Source: Pseudomonas sp. PB106 | Lineage (GTDB): Bacteria; Pseudomonadota; Gammaproteobacteria; Pseudomonadales; Pseudomonadaceae | Assembly (NCBI RefSeq): GCF_009764645.1 | Contig: NZ_RWIM01000066.1 | Coordinates: 1 to 64,000, forward strand | Direction: 5' to 3' | Length of the DNA: 64,000 nucleotides | Part shown: one piece after another, positions 19,542-27,291 of the stretch | How positions within the stretch are numbered: position 1 is the stretch's first letter | How the letters are laid out: the number at the start of each line of letters is the position of its first letter | Notes under the pieces: generated by a model | Database searches by the model: none | The model's input: the letters and a program-made list of their open reading frames with translations, nothing else | Told to the model about the DNA's origin: nothing | Program-made: the position numbers and the translations under genes

Positions 19542-20086
19542 GAAGCTTCCTTAGCGCCCAGCGCCTGATCCATGCGAACGGTGCCCGACAAAGTGCCGGC
19601 AGTGACTTCAGTCGAAGCGTTTTCGCTGCGTTGCAGCTGCGCCTCGACCACTTGCAGAGAAAGTTGCGATGGCTGACTCAACAGCCAATCGAGTAGCGCA
19701 TCGGCCGGCGCGGCGTCGACACTCAACTGCCATACGCCGGCGTCCGCCGCCTGTAATTGGTAATGCCCGGCGAGGCCACTGGCCTGCAGGGTTTGCTCCA
19801 GCGCTTGGCCGATGCTTTGATCGGGCGGACGCACGCTGACCTCACGCAGCAACACTTCCAGTGCTTCGGTCTGCGCGCGCAGCTTTGGCGTTTCGGTCTG
19901 CCAGTAAGCGATTTTTTTCAGCGGCGGCTGGATCAGTGCAATCCACACCAACAGGCTTAACAGCGCGATCGCCATGCCCGCGACCATGCGTTTTTCGCGC
20001 AGCGCCAAGGGCTGCCAGCGCGCCTGCAACTGAGCGTTGAAGCGTCGCCACCGGGCGCGATAAACCGCCAGCGCTGCCTTATTCAT
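19538..20086 (-). CDS. gspM: Type II secretion protein GspM (HxcZ-like)
   Basis: A 182-residue inner-membrane component that partners GspL. The ATG at 20086 (MNKAALAVYRARW) overlaps the gspL stop in the sequence ATGAATAA, which favours this start over the longer frame. It has a short cytoplasmic N-terminus, one transmembrane helix at about residues 35-55 (MAIALLSLLVWIALI) and a periplasmic ferredoxin-like domain. The sequence is divergent, and the call rests on size, topology and place in the operon. Confidence 0.85.
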   Translation of the reverse strand: MNKAALAVYRARWRRFNAQLQARWQPLALREKRMVAGMAIALLSLLVWIALIQPPLKKIAYWQTETPKLRAQTEALEVLLREVSVRPPDQSIGQALEQTLQASGLAGHYQLQAADAGVWQLSVDAAPADALLDWLLSQPSQLSLQVVEAQLQRSENASTEVTAGTLSGTVRMDQALGAKEAS

Positions 20087-21254
20087 CGTCTGCTCCGCTG
20101 CTGTCGTCGCTCTCGGTGGCACCGGTTTCGCCGGACGGACGCAAGGTCCAGCCGTCGCTCTCGGCAGTCACGCTGATGCCGGCCTGAGCCAGGGTGCTTT
20201 GCCATGCCTTGTCGCCACCGGTGCGGCGCGCCTCGCTGAGCAAACTCAACTGCAAGGTGTCGCCGGCAAAGAACAAGCGCTCAACGCTGCCGGCCATAAA
20301 CGGCATGCCGCTGCCGGCCTGCAGCACCAAGCGATTGAAGTTCTGGGTCGGGTCATCCGCCGCGCCTTTCTGCCGCGCAGCCAATTGCTGGCGAGCCTGT
20401 TGCAGCGGATTGAGGATCACCGGCAACTCGGGAAAAGCCTGCTTTACCCGCAGATTCATCTGCGTCTTGAGCCGCTGACCCTGGCTGGCTTCGCGGGCCG
20501 CGTACAGATTCAAACCAATCACCCACACCGCCACGGCCAGCGCTGACAAACCGACCGCCCTGCCCCAACCGCGATGTTCGCTGCGCGGCTGCTGAACGGC
20601 GCCATGCAAACCCCAACCCGGCAGCGGCCCGGTCCAGCGCTGGGCCTCAGCCATCGGCAGTTCAGCGCTGGACGGCGCTTGATCGCCAATCCAGTGCAAG
20701 GTTGTCGCCGGCTCCCACACAACGCTGTCGACGCCGTCCTCGAACAACGGCTGCACCCGCGCCGCTTGCACGCTGTCGCGCAACAACAAATGCCCGTCCT
20801 GCATACACGCCACCGTGCCCGGTAGCACCGGCAAGCTGTACGCCGCCGGGTACAAACCGCGCAGGTTCAAAGCGCTTTGCTTGAGCAACTGCCCCAACCG
20901 CTGCAAGTCCTGACGCGGCGCCCAGGCAATCTGCACCTGTCCGGCTTCGTCCCGGGAACTGTGAGCGATGTGCATCGCGCTGCTATCGCCGAGCATCAAC
21001 GCCTGCGCCGCACACTGCACCGCCGCCGCAGTTTTGTTGGCGGGCAACGGTGGCAAATCAAGGCTCGCCAGCAGGCTGTCGCTCGGGTGCAGAAAGCACA
21101 CCAGCGGCGGCTGTTTCGGCGTTTGACTCAGTTGATTCAAGCTCTGCCGCGCTTCACGGCTGACCTGACCCTGACGATCCAGCCACGCGCAACTCAACTC
21201 ACTGTGCAAATCCAGTTCGGCCAACGGCGGCAGAGCAATTCTGAGCTGACTCAT
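20079..21254 (-). CDS. gspL: Type II secretion protein GspL (HxcY-like)
   Basis: A 391-residue bitopic protein linking the GspE ATPase to the inner-membrane platform. The N-terminal cytoplasmic actin-like part contains the LHPSDSLLASLDLPPLPANK pattern, in shorter form LASLDLPPLPANK. A single membrane helix lies at about residues 225-245 (VGLSALAVAVWVIGLNLYAA), followed by a periplasmic domain. The start overlaps the gspK stop as ATGA, and the end overlaps gspM by 8 nt. It is tightly coupled within the operon. Confidence 0.9.
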   Translation of the reverse strand: MSQLRIALPPLAELDLHSELSCAWLDRQGQVSREARQSLNQLSQTPKQPPLVCFLHPSDSLLASLDLPPLPANKTAAAVQCAAQALMLGDSSAMHIAHSSRDEAGQVQIAWAPRQDLQRLGQLLKQSALNLRGLYPAAYSLPVLPGTVACMQDGHLLLRDSVQAARVQPLFEDGVDSVVWEPATTLHWIGDQAPSSAELPMAEAQRWTGPLPGWGLHGAVQQPRSEHRGWGRAVGLSALAVAVWVIGLNLYAAREASQGQRLKTQMNLRVKQAFPELPVILNPLQQARQQLAARQKGAADDPTQNFNRLVLQAGSGMPFMAGSVERLFFAGDTLQLSLLSEARRTGGDKAWQSTLAQAGISVTAESDGWTLRPSGETGATESDDSSGADDE

Positions 21255-22210
21255 ACGCCCACCCGCGACCAGATCACCTGCGGCAAACGATCCTCACTGC
21301 GATGCAGCAATGCTTCGAGACTGACCCGACGCTGGTCTCGCCGCGCCTCGCCACGCAGGCGAAACCAGTCGCTGGTGATGCCGACCTTGACGCTGGTCAG
21401 CTCCAATTGCGGCATGCGCAAACGGTTAACGAAATCGCCACGGTTGATAAACCAGCGCCCGGCATCGCGCTCATTGATCATCGCCTGCGCACGCTCCAGC
21501 GACAGCCCCGGCACATACGCGGCCAACACCGGCGCGGTGGCTGTATTGCCGTTGAGCCAGGTCATCGCCGGAATCACCGTCAAATACGGCGCGAGTTTGT
21601 TGATGAGCGCGTCATTCACGCCGTCAACGCTGCGCAGGTCATCGAGGCTGCGCAGCATCGGCAAGGTTGGCTTTTGCGGCTTGTGCGAAGCGTTCGGCGA
21701 CGTTGCGCGACCACTGTCGAAACCGGGTTTACTGCTCTCGGCAATCGGCGGATTCAACAAGCGCGGATAGGACGCGATGACCCGCTGACGGATGCGCTCA
21801 GTCAATCCGCCATTCACCCCGATCAACTCGCACAATCGCTGAAACGCCTGCACCTGCGCCTCATCGACGCGCTCGTTGGCCACCAGATTGCGCAAGTTGA
21901 ACTTGCCCTGCTCGTCCTCCAGCCGCCCTTCAAAACCCTGCGCGCTCAAGCGCTGCGCCCACGGCTGATCGAGTCGAGTCAACGGATCACGCTGACGCGC
22001 ATCCCACAATATTTGCCGGCTGATCTCCAACCCGCCAAACGCCACCCAACGCCCTTGCACGCGCTGCTGATCGGCCTCAAGACTGCGCGTCGAAATGCTC
22101 TGGCGCGTCAGCATGCCCGCAGCAATCACCGCCACCACCGCCGCGATCAGCAACGCGCTGATAGTCGCCATGCCCTCTTCCTTCGCCCGGTTCGGCGAAC
22201 GGCTGTTCAT
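21251..22210 (-). CDS. gspK: Type II secretion minor pseudopilin GspK (HxcX-like)
   Basis: A 319-residue minor pseudopilin that caps the pseudopilus tip. The N-terminus MNSRSPNRAKEEG/MATISALL has a prepilin-type cleavage site followed by a hydrophobic helix (ALLIAAVVAVIAAGML). As usual for GspK, the conserved Glu5 of other pseudopilins is absent. The large globular domain contains the T2SSK signature KFNLRNLV and a helix-hairpin-helix-like SVDGVNDALINKLAPYLTV segment. The gap to gspG is 8 nt, and the gene ends by ATGA overlap with gspL. Confidence 0.92.
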   Translation of the reverse strand: MNSRSPNRAKEEGMATISALLIAAVVAVIAAGMLTRQSISTRSLEADQQRVQGRWVAFGGLEISRQILWDARQRDPLTRLDQPWAQRLSAQGFEGRLEDEQGKFNLRNLVANERVDEAQVQAFQRLCELIGVNGGLTERIRQRVIASYPRLLNPPIAESSKPGFDSGRATSPNASHKPQKPTLPMLRSLDDLRSVDGVNDALINKLAPYLTVIPAMTWLNGNTATAPVLAAYVPGLSLERAQAMINERDAGRWFINRGDFVNRLRMPQLELTSVKVGITSDWFRLRGEARRDQRRVSLEALLHRSEDRLPQVIWSRVGV

Positions 22211-22218
22211 GGCCGGCC

Positions 22219-22677
22219 TTACAACTGCCAGGAACCGATATCGGCATTCACGCCGTCGCCGTCAGGCTGACCATCGGCACCGAGCGAAAAGATGTCGATC
22301 TCACCGTTGGCACCCGGATTGAGGTACTGATAAGGACGCCCCCACGGATCGTTCGGCAAACGCTCCAGATACGAACGCCAGTTGCTGTTCTTCGCATCCG
22401 CCGGACGCTCGACCAGCACTTTCAAACCCTGATTCATCGACGGATAAGTGCCGTGATCGAGGCGATACAACTTCAACGCCTGCATCAACCCACCAATGTC
22501 CTGCTTCGCCGCCGTCGCCCGCGCCTGATCCGGCCGATCCAGCACCTTCGGCACCACCATCGCCGCCAGAATCCCCAGAATCACCACGACCACCATGATC
22601 TCGATCAGCGTAAAACCCCGTTGACCCCGGGGCTTGCGCGGCAATGGTTGAAGCAAAGTGCACGGTGCGATATCCAT
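22219..22677 (-). CDS. gspG: Type II secretion major pseudopilin GspG (HxcT-like)
   Basis: A 152-residue major pseudopilin, the main subunit of the pseudopilus. The leader ends RG/FTLIEIMVVVVILGIL, which is a perfect prepilin-peptidase site with Glu5. The C-terminal part has the GspG hallmarks LDHGTYPSMNQGL, LPNDPWGRPYQYLNPG and DIFSLGADGQPDGDGVNADI, which contribute the calcium-binding loop. It is the first gene of the minus-strand gsp operon, divergent from gspI. No prepilin peptidase gene is nearby. Confidence 0.95.
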   Translation of the reverse strand: MDIAPCTLLQPLPRKPRGQRGFTLIEIMVVVVILGILAAMVVPKVLDRPDQARATAAKQDIGGLMQALKLYRLDHGTYPSMNQGLKVLVERPADAKNSNWRSYLERLPNDPWGRPYQYLNPGANGEIDIFSLGADGQPDGDGVNADIGSWQL

Positions 22678-22824
22678 CTCGACATTCCCTGGCTAGATCC
22701 GATTCGACGCGCAGTGTTGCAAGAAGATATGTCAGGGATGTTGAAAATCCTCGGGAGTTTTCGTCGTCAAGCCGTCAACGACGCGGGTTAGCGTTGGGGG
22801 CTGTGCTTTGGCTTTGGGCCACTT

Positions 22825-23199
22825 ATGCGAGCGCTTTCCCGAGAAGCAGGTTTCACCCTGATTGAAGTGCTGGTGGCGCTAGCGATTATCGCCGTGGCCA
22901 TGTCCGCCGCTGTGCGCGTGGCGGGGTTGATGACGCAGAGCAGCGGGGTTTTGCGGGATCGTTCGGTTGCGCTGATAGCGGCGCAGAGTCGGATGGCGGA
23001 GTTGAGGTTGGAGGGGAAATTGCCGGTGGGAATGAAGGCTGTTGATTGCGATCAGGGGCGCTTGTTGTTGCGCTGCGAACAAGTGATTGGCACAGCCGAA
23101 AATGGACGCCTGCTCAAAATCGCCATCCAGGTATTCGACCGCAACCAGGATGTCCCGCCACTCGCCAAACTGGAAACCCTACTCAGCCGCCCAATGTAG
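22825..23199 (+). CDS. gspI: Type II secretion minor pseudopilin GspI (HxcV-like)
   Basis: A 124-residue minor pseudopilin. MRALSREAG/FTLIEVLVALAIIAVA is a canonical prepilin signal, and AALIAAQSRMAELRLEGKLP-like content (residues 48-66) is typical of GspI. It is the only plus-strand secretion gene on this side of the island, transcribed away from gspG. Its TAG stop lies inside the REP repeat that begins at 23195, so the last codons are repeat-derived. In P. aeruginosa hxcV is followed by hxcP (gspC); here gspC is 11 kb away. Confidence 0.9.
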   Translation: MRALSREAGFTLIEVLVALAIIAVAMSAAVRVAGLMTQSSGVLRDRSVALIAAQSRMAELRLEGKLPVGMKAVDCDQGRLLLRCEQVIGTAENGRLLKIAIQVFDRNQDVPPLAKLETLLSRPM

Positions 23200-23280
23200 G
23201 AGCTGCCGCAGACTGCGATCTTTTGATTTTGGTTTTTGAAGGGCAGGGTCAAAAGATCGCAGCCTGCGGCAGCTCCTACA
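23195..23280. repeat. Inverted REP pair overlapping the gspI stop codon
   Basis: TGTAGGAGCTGCCGCAGACT and its near-perfect inverted copy enclose a T-rich centre. The first unit supplies the stop codon of gspI. It marks the left edge of the accessory island. Confidence 0.88.
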
Positions 23281-23511
23281 ATTCTCAGCGTTCTATAAGA
23301 CATCTGTGAGCACCCCAAAAACCTGTAGGAGCTAGCTCTGCTAGCGATAGCGAACGATCAGCCACCGCAAACAGCGCATCTGCCACCGCCCTCCCGGCCA
23401 GCAAAACTCCCACAGATCCCACCGCCGAACACAATACCTGTGCCCACCACAAAACCCTGTGGGAGCGAGCTTGCTCGCGAAGGCGTCAGCATGAACACCC
23501 GATCAAACTAT
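23200..23511. other. Repeat-rich intergenic region at the island's left edge
   Basis: About 310 bases with no gene. It contains the REP pair above, a further unit near 23321-23352 (TGTAGGAGCTAGCTCTGCTA) and a GTGGGAGCGAGCTTGCTCGC unit near 23459-23484. No attachment site or integrase was recognised. Confidence 0.6.
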
Positions 23512-23970
23512 TCAATCGGACGCATCCGAATCACCCAGACCCACCACCGGAATTTGCCATGAGGGTTTCTTACCACTCTGAACATCAAACACCCGACGCG
23601 CCTCGCGAAAATCATCGACGTGCTCCACAACCCAAGTCCAAATGGGCGACATGCGGACCAACAGCTCCATACCCAACGGCGTCAGCTCGTACTCGACATG
23701 GGGCGGCACTTGATCGAGCTCGCGCCGTATCAGCAGACCATCGCGCTCCAGCGCACGCAGGGTCTTGGTCAACATGCGCTGAGTCACACCCGTCATCTGC
23801 CGCTTGATCTCGGCATGACGCATCGTGCCGTACACACCGAGGGCATGCAGGATACCCAGTGACCAGCGGCTACCGGCGTGAGCCAGGACTTCGCGCCGCA
23901 CGCCATCATCGTCTCGTCTTAGCGTCTGGCAGATCGCTTCTGCCTGGCTAAGGGTTTCCTCATCGGTCAT
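23512..23970 (-). CDS. HxlR-family winged-helix transcriptional regulator
   Basis: A 152-residue DNA-binding regulator. The ATG at 23970 (MTDEETLSQ) has AGGAGG four nucleotides upstream, preferable to the earlier in-frame start. The HxlR core runs through SRWSLGILHALGVYGTMRH, RMLTKTLRALERDGLL and YELTPLG, i.e. wing-helix residues about 35-125. It is divergent from the NmrA-like reductase with a 96-bp shared promoter region, the usual arrangement for an HxlR protein controlling its neighbour (inference). No redox or electrophile-sensing cysteine is conserved in the N-terminal part except Cys near residue 14. Confidence 0.88.
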   Translation of the reverse strand: MTDEETLSQAEAICQTLRRDDDGVRREVLAHAGSRWSLGILHALGVYGTMRHAEIKRQMTGVTQRMLTKTLRALERDGLLIRRELDQVPPHVEYELTPLGMELLVRMSPIWTWVVEHVDDFREARRVFDVQSGKKPSWQIPVVGLGDSDASD

Positions 23971-24066
23971 GTGTCCTCCTGGTATCACGCGTGTGCCTTC
24001 TTCTGAGCGCTGCGCAATCGTGCCAGCATCGCCAAATCATACAGACGACAGATCTCAGGAGACATC

Positions 24067-25008
24067 ATGACCCAAGCGACCCAACCTTCCCCACAATCCA
24101 TTCTCGTACTCGGCGCCGGAGAACTCGGCCTGCCGGTGCTACGCAATCTTGCGCGGGTAGCCAAGCGCTCGCCCGGCAACACCATCAGCGTCCTGCTCAG
24201 GGACTCGACCATCAACACGCAAGTCTCTGAGAAAAAACTGGAAATCGATGAGCTGCGCAGTCTAGGCATCCAGCTAGTCGCTGCAGACCTGGTTAACGAT
24301 TCCATCGATCAACTGGCCACAGTCTTCGCAGCATTCGACACCGTCATAGGCTGCGCAGGCATGGTCGCGGGCCGCGAAACGCCTATGAAACTGGCGACAG
24401 CCGCGCTCAAGTCCGGCGTAAAGCGCTATTTCCCCTGGCAGTTTGGCGTCGACTTCGAAGTGATTGGCCGGGACAGCCCGCAGGATCTGTTCGATGCGCA
24501 ACTCGATGTGCGCGAATTGCTCCGCGCCCAGGATAAAACTGCATGGGTGATCATCTCGACCGGCATGTTCACCAGTTTTCTGTTCGAGCCGGTCTTTGAG
24601 GTCGTCGATTTTGACAACCACACCGTCAACGCCTTGGGCAGCCTGGAAACCAGCGTGACGCTCACGACACCCGAGGACATCGGCAAGCTGACAGCGGAAA
24701 TCGTTTTCTACCAACCGCGCTTTCGCAACGAGATCGTCTACCTGTGTGGCGACACGGTGACGTATGGGCAGGTGGCGAGCCTGCTTGAACGTGTGCTCGG
24801 GCGGCCGTTCAAGCGTAACGTCTGGACGGTTCCGTACCTGATGCAGGAACTGGAAAAAGACCCCACTCACCACATCAAAAAATACCGCGCCGTATTTGCC
24901 CAAGGCAGAGGCGTGTCGTGGCCGAAAGCGGGGACGTTCAACGAACAGCAGTCGATTCAGGTGACTACGGCTGAACAGTGGGCTCGGGACAATCTGGCAG
25001 TCGATTGA
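24067..25008 (+). CDS. NmrA/isoflavone-reductase-like NAD(P)-binding oxidoreductase
   Basis: A 313-residue cytoplasmic protein of the atypical short-chain dehydrogenase group. The Rossmann motif GAGELGLPVLRNL lies at residues 17-29, with VLLRD after beta-2. The GVKRYFPWQFGVDF segment is typical of the NmrA-like and aromatic-alcohol-reductase group. The start has CAGGAG eight nucleotides upstream. The substrate is unknown. The divergent HxlR regulator suggests induction by a small toxic or aromatic compound (inference). It has GC-rich, host-like codon use. Confidence 0.8.
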   Translation: MTQATQPSPQSILVLGAGELGLPVLRNLARVAKRSPGNTISVLLRDSTINTQVSEKKLEIDELRSLGIQLVAADLVNDSIDQLATVFAAFDTVIGCAGMVAGRETPMKLATAALKSGVKRYFPWQFGVDFEVIGRDSPQDLFDAQLDVRELLRAQDKTAWVIISTGMFTSFLFEPVFEVVDFDNHTVNALGSLETSVTLTTPEDIGKLTAEIVFYQPRFRNEIVYLCGDTVTYGQVASLLERVLGRPFKRNVWTVPYLMQELEKDPTHHIKKYRAVFAQGRGVSWPKAGTFNEQQSIQVTTAEQWARDNLAVD

Positions 25009-25075
25009 TGCAAAGAAAGCAACCCGCCACTCGCGGCTGGAGAGCCAGCACACTCCCACCTTGGAACACACTCAA

Positions 25076-25106
25076 AGGTGGGAGCGAGCCTGCTCGCGAA
25101 GGCGCC
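25076..25106. repeat. REP unit downstream of the first DUF6124 gene
   Basis: A GTGGGAGCGAGCCTGCTCGC-type unit with the trailing GAAGGCGCC. The same unit stands in the same place beyond the other two DUF6124 genes (27757 and 30091). Confidence 0.75.
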
Positions 25107-25150
25107 GGAGTTCACACCCGATCAATCACCAGGTGATCCCGACACCCGCA

Positions 25151-25510
25151 TCAACCCGGCAGCTGCAAATTATCCAACGCCCGATTCACCGCCAACTCCC
25201 CGAGCATGATCAACTGCGCAATCCCCGCCAGCGCCTGGCGCTGCGATGCCGGCAACAGGCTGGAGACGTTCTGGGCGATGGTTTTGGCCGAAGCGAGTGT
25301 TGCACTGGCATCGACCAGCAGTTCTTCGGTTTTGTTGTCCGCCGTCACAGCGTACATCCCACGGTTTTTACGTGGGGGCGGCGTGGAACCGGGCGGACAG
25401 AGGTAATGGTCGAGCGCGCGGTCGGCGGCTTCGTGGAGTTTTTTGGAATCGATGGATTCGTAGGGGGAAACCGAGGCGGTTTCGGGCGGGTTGGGTGTTG
25501 GTTTGATCAT
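25151..25510 (-). CDS. DUF6124 family protein, copy 1
   Basis: A 119-residue soluble protein of unknown function, common and multi-copy in Pseudomonas. It has an N-terminal SPYESIDSKKLHEAADRALDHYL signature (SPYESIDSKKLHEAADRAL in short), a proline-rich linker and a C-terminal helical half with LIMLGELAVNRALDNLQLPG. The ATG at 25510 with AAGGAG at 8 nt is chosen; the longer in-frame frame from 25639 merely reads through the structured leader. Protein copies 1-3 differ at only about two positions each. Expression is probably limited by the antisense-type leader, whose hairpin loop is complementary to this ribosome binding site. Confidence 0.85.
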   Translation of the reverse strand: MIKPTPNPPETASVSPYESIDSKKLHEAADRALDHYLCPPGSTPPPRKNRGMYAVTADNKTEELLVDASATLASAKTIAQNVSSLLPASQRQALAGIAQLIMLGELAVNRALDNLQLPG

Positions 25511-25518
25511 GGTGAAGC

Positions 25519-25554
25519 TCCTTGATGACTGGAGCCGCCACCGTTCGCGGTCAA
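25519..25554 (-). promoter_or_regulatory. Target site C of antisense module 1 (covers the SD)
   Basis: Minus-strand CATCAAGGA (25527-25519) includes the Shine-Dalgarno AAGGA. It is exactly complementary to 9 of the 10 loop bases at 25604-25595. TTTGACCG upstream of it contains TTGACCG, complementary to CGGTCAA at 25588-25582. Pairing would occlude ribosome binding. Confidence 0.75.
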
Positions 25555-25561
25555 ACAAACT

Positions 25562-25641
25562 GGGTGGCAGCTGTACGCGGGTTGACCGACCGGACATCAA
25601 GGACTCCGGCACACCCGAAGGTGTCCCACGCACAGCCACCG
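25562..25641 (-). ncRNA. C4/P4-type antisense RNA structure, module 1
   Basis: The minus-strand RNA forms a three-part fold: an outer stem (GGTGGCTGT...ACAGCTGCCACC), hairpin 1 ACACC-UUCG-GGUGU, and hairpin 2 CCGGA with a 10-nt loop GUCCUUGAUG and UCCGG, followed by single-stranded CGGUCAA. The loop (a) and CGGUCAA (b) are complementary to sites on both sides of the structure. This layout matches the C4 RNA of phages P1/P7 and the seqA-seqB-seqC immunity leader of P4. Confidence 0.75.
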
Positions 25642-25688
25642 CGACATGATTTCAGACAATGCCTGAACACGTGCAGAACGCTGGCGCG

Positions 25689-25713
25689 CCTTGATGTTGG
25701 GCGGACGGTCAAA
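25689..25713 (-). promoter_or_regulatory. Target site A of antisense module 1 (5' copy)
   Basis: Minus-strand TTTGACCG (25713-25706) followed by CATCAAGG (25696-25689) repeats the b*-a* order of site C upstream of the structured RNA. This gives the A-B-C arrangement known from the P4 immunity region. Confidence 0.65.
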
Positions 25714-25718
25714 TCCGA

Positions 25719-25736
25719 TCACTGATTCGTCAGCGA
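25719..25736 (-). other. 5'-terminal hairpin of module 1 leader
   Basis: A seven-pair stem with loop CGAA begins one base after the position where the promoter would place the transcript start. Equivalent hairpins with compensatory changes occur at 28406-28427 and 30742-30759. Confidence 0.55.
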
Positions 25737-25743
25737 CCGCACT

Positions 25744-25772
25744 ACGATAGAACCCACCCCCAAGGCGCACAA
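25744..25772 (-). promoter_or_regulatory. Sigma-70-like promoter of DUF6124 module 1
   Basis: TTGTGC, exactly 17 bp, TATCGT on the minus strand. The same hexamers with the same spacing stand before modules 2 and 3. The predicted leader is about 227 nt. About 95 bp further upstream (to about 25868) is also conserved among the three modules and may bind a regulator. Confidence 0.6.
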
Positions 25773-25869
25773 GCCGGCGGATTCTGGCGTAGCTGTAGGC
25801 AAAGGCGCAAGGATGTGTAGCCTGAGAGAGTGTCTGGAGATGTTTTTTTAAACGTTGGCGTTTATCGCG

Positions 25870-26184
25870 CCTCATCGCGTCCTGCCGTCTAAAATCGATC
25901 CAGTCACCTGTTGCCAAGGATTCCCCCAGCTCGCCTCGCTTCGCGGCCATATCCAGCAGTCAACCAATAATTTGTAAGTAAATATTGAGCGCGCCGCCTG
26001 CCTCGGGCATGCTGCGCGCAGCACATTTACATGGATAGTAAAACTTTATGCGCCCCTCCAAGGACACGCCCTTTTCTTCGCGCGTACACCCTGGTTACCT
26101 CGCATCATTTTGGCGGCCGACTCCCTCCCCCCCATCGGCACCGCTCAAGTCACGGAAAACTACAACTTTGAAAAGGAATATTTC
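25870..26184. other. Intergenic region before the PAAR operon
   Basis: About 310 bases carrying no recognisable gene. It has an AT-rich stretch near 25965-26000 (TTTGTAAGTAAATATTGA) and presumably the promoter of the PAAR-effector-immunity operon. No clear promoter hexamers were assigned. Confidence 0.45.
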
Positions 26185-26682
26185 ATGAGTGGCAAACCTG
26201 CTGCGCGAGTGACAGATCCAACCAATTGCCCTCTCCCGGGGCACGGCACAAACCCTATTGTCAGCGGCTCGCCCAATGTGAATTTCGACGGCCTACCTGC
26301 CGCTCGAATGACCGACAAATCCGCCTGCGGTAGCCCAATTACGGGCGCCGTCAGCGCTACGGTTTTCATCAATGGGCTGAATGCTGCGACTAAAGACAGT
26401 ACCGGTGGCCACGGCAACGTGGTTATCGGCGGATCCGGAACGGTCATTATTGGCGACACCGTCGTATCAGCACCCTTCAGCGGTCTGCTGCCGATGCCAG
26501 TGCACTTTACTGACAAGTTCAGATTGGTTGACCAAGAGTCGGGCAAACCGCTAGCCCATTTTGAATACGCCATTCAACGCGCTGACGGCAGCATGGAACA
26601 TGGCGTAAGTGATCCGATGGGTTACACGCATGTAGTGAGTTCGCACCTGCCTGAAACCATCAAGCTGTTTCTTGAGGATTAA
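26185..26682 (+). CDS. PAAR-domain protein (type VI secretion spike tip / adaptor)
   Basis: A 165-residue protein. ATG 26185 follows AAAAGGA at 8 nt. Residues 1-95 form a PAAR domain (MSGKPAARVTDPTNCPLPGH, then VIIGGSGTVIIGDTVVSAPF-type repeats, here VVIGGSGTVIIGD), which sharpens the VgrG spike of a type VI secretion system. Residues 100-165 form the small beta-rich extension seen after many PAAR domains (FRLVDQESGKPLAHFEYAI...GYTH). It lies 3 nt before the lysozyme-like effector gene, so the effector is probably delivered by this PAAR (inference). No other T6SS genes are in the window. Confidence 0.88.
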   Translation: MSGKPAARVTDPTNCPLPGHGTNPIVSGSPNVNFDGLPAARMTDKSACGSPITGAVSATVFINGLNAATKDSTGGHGNVVIGGSGTVIIGDTVVSAPFSGLLPMPVHFTDKFRLVDQESGKPLAHFEYAIQRADGSMEHGVSDPMGYTHVVSSHLPETIKLFLED

Positions 26683-26685
26683 GGC

Positions 26686-27291
26686 ATGGCTGAAGTCGTT
26701 AGCAAAAGTGGCAGGAAAATGTCTCCCGTCGCCACGAGAGAAGTGACGGCCGTCAAAGACACCTCCCCTAAAACTGTAGCGCTGGACGCTAAAAAACAGA
26801 TAAGACGGGCGGAGAATGAGGAGTATTTGAAGGATCCGAACGTGAAGGCATATTTGGCTGCCATTGCCAAAGCCGAAGGCGGTGACTACCACGCGAAATA
26901 TGGATATGGCTGGGCAAAGGGTTTTCAAACTGGGAAATGGACGTTCACAGACGAGTCCACCCATCCAGGCGCCGGTTTCGGCGGATCAACTACGGCATCA
27001 GGCTTGTATCAAATAACCATTGCCACTTGGCGCGAGTATGGCGGCAAGATGGGGCTGACCGACTTTACGCCTCATACTCAAGACCTTATGGCGGTCGACA
27101 TTCTGCGCACCCTCGGTGTGATCGACAAGATCAAGGCCGGTGACATCCCGAGCGCAATGCCGAAAGCCGCAACACGGTGGGCTGCGCTTCCCGAAGGGCC
27201 TGGCAAAAAAAATCACTACCCACCGCAACCTTACGCCGAATATTCGGATTTCTTGTCGTACTACAAATCGGCTGGAGGAACCGCCAAATGA
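26686..27291 (+). CDS. Lambda-lysozyme-like (GH104-type) peptidoglycan-degrading effector
   Basis: A 201-residue protein whose residues 50-180 align by eye with phage lambda endolysin R, a lytic transglycosylase. The catalytic-type AKAEGG places Glu64 in the position of lambda Glu19. TASGLYQITIATW matches the STGAGRYQLLSRWW segment. GLTDFTPHTQDLMAVDIL and RWAALPEGPG also follow the lambda pattern. There is no signal peptide; the basic N-terminal 45 residues may be a loading region. The PAAR gene precedes it by 3 nt, and the next gene overlaps by ATGA, as in effector-immunity pairs. It is predicted to act in the periplasm of rival cells. Confidence 0.78.
   Translation: MAEVVSKSGRKMSPVATREVTAVKDTSPKTVALDAKKQIRRAENEEYLKDPNVKAYLAAIAKAEGGDYHAKYGYGWAKGFQTGKWTFTDESTHPGAGFGGSTTASGLYQITIATWREYGGKMGLTDFTPHTQDLMAVDILRTLGVIDKIKAGDIPSAMPKAATRWAALPEGPGKKNHYPPQPYAEYSDFLSYYKSAGGTAK

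Noticed and set aside
25597..25950. Short open frames across the DUF6124 leaders (also 28193-28594 and 30504-30716)
   Set aside because: They run through the promoter, hairpins and target sites of the antisense modules; reading frame is not conserved among the three copies while RNA pairing is.
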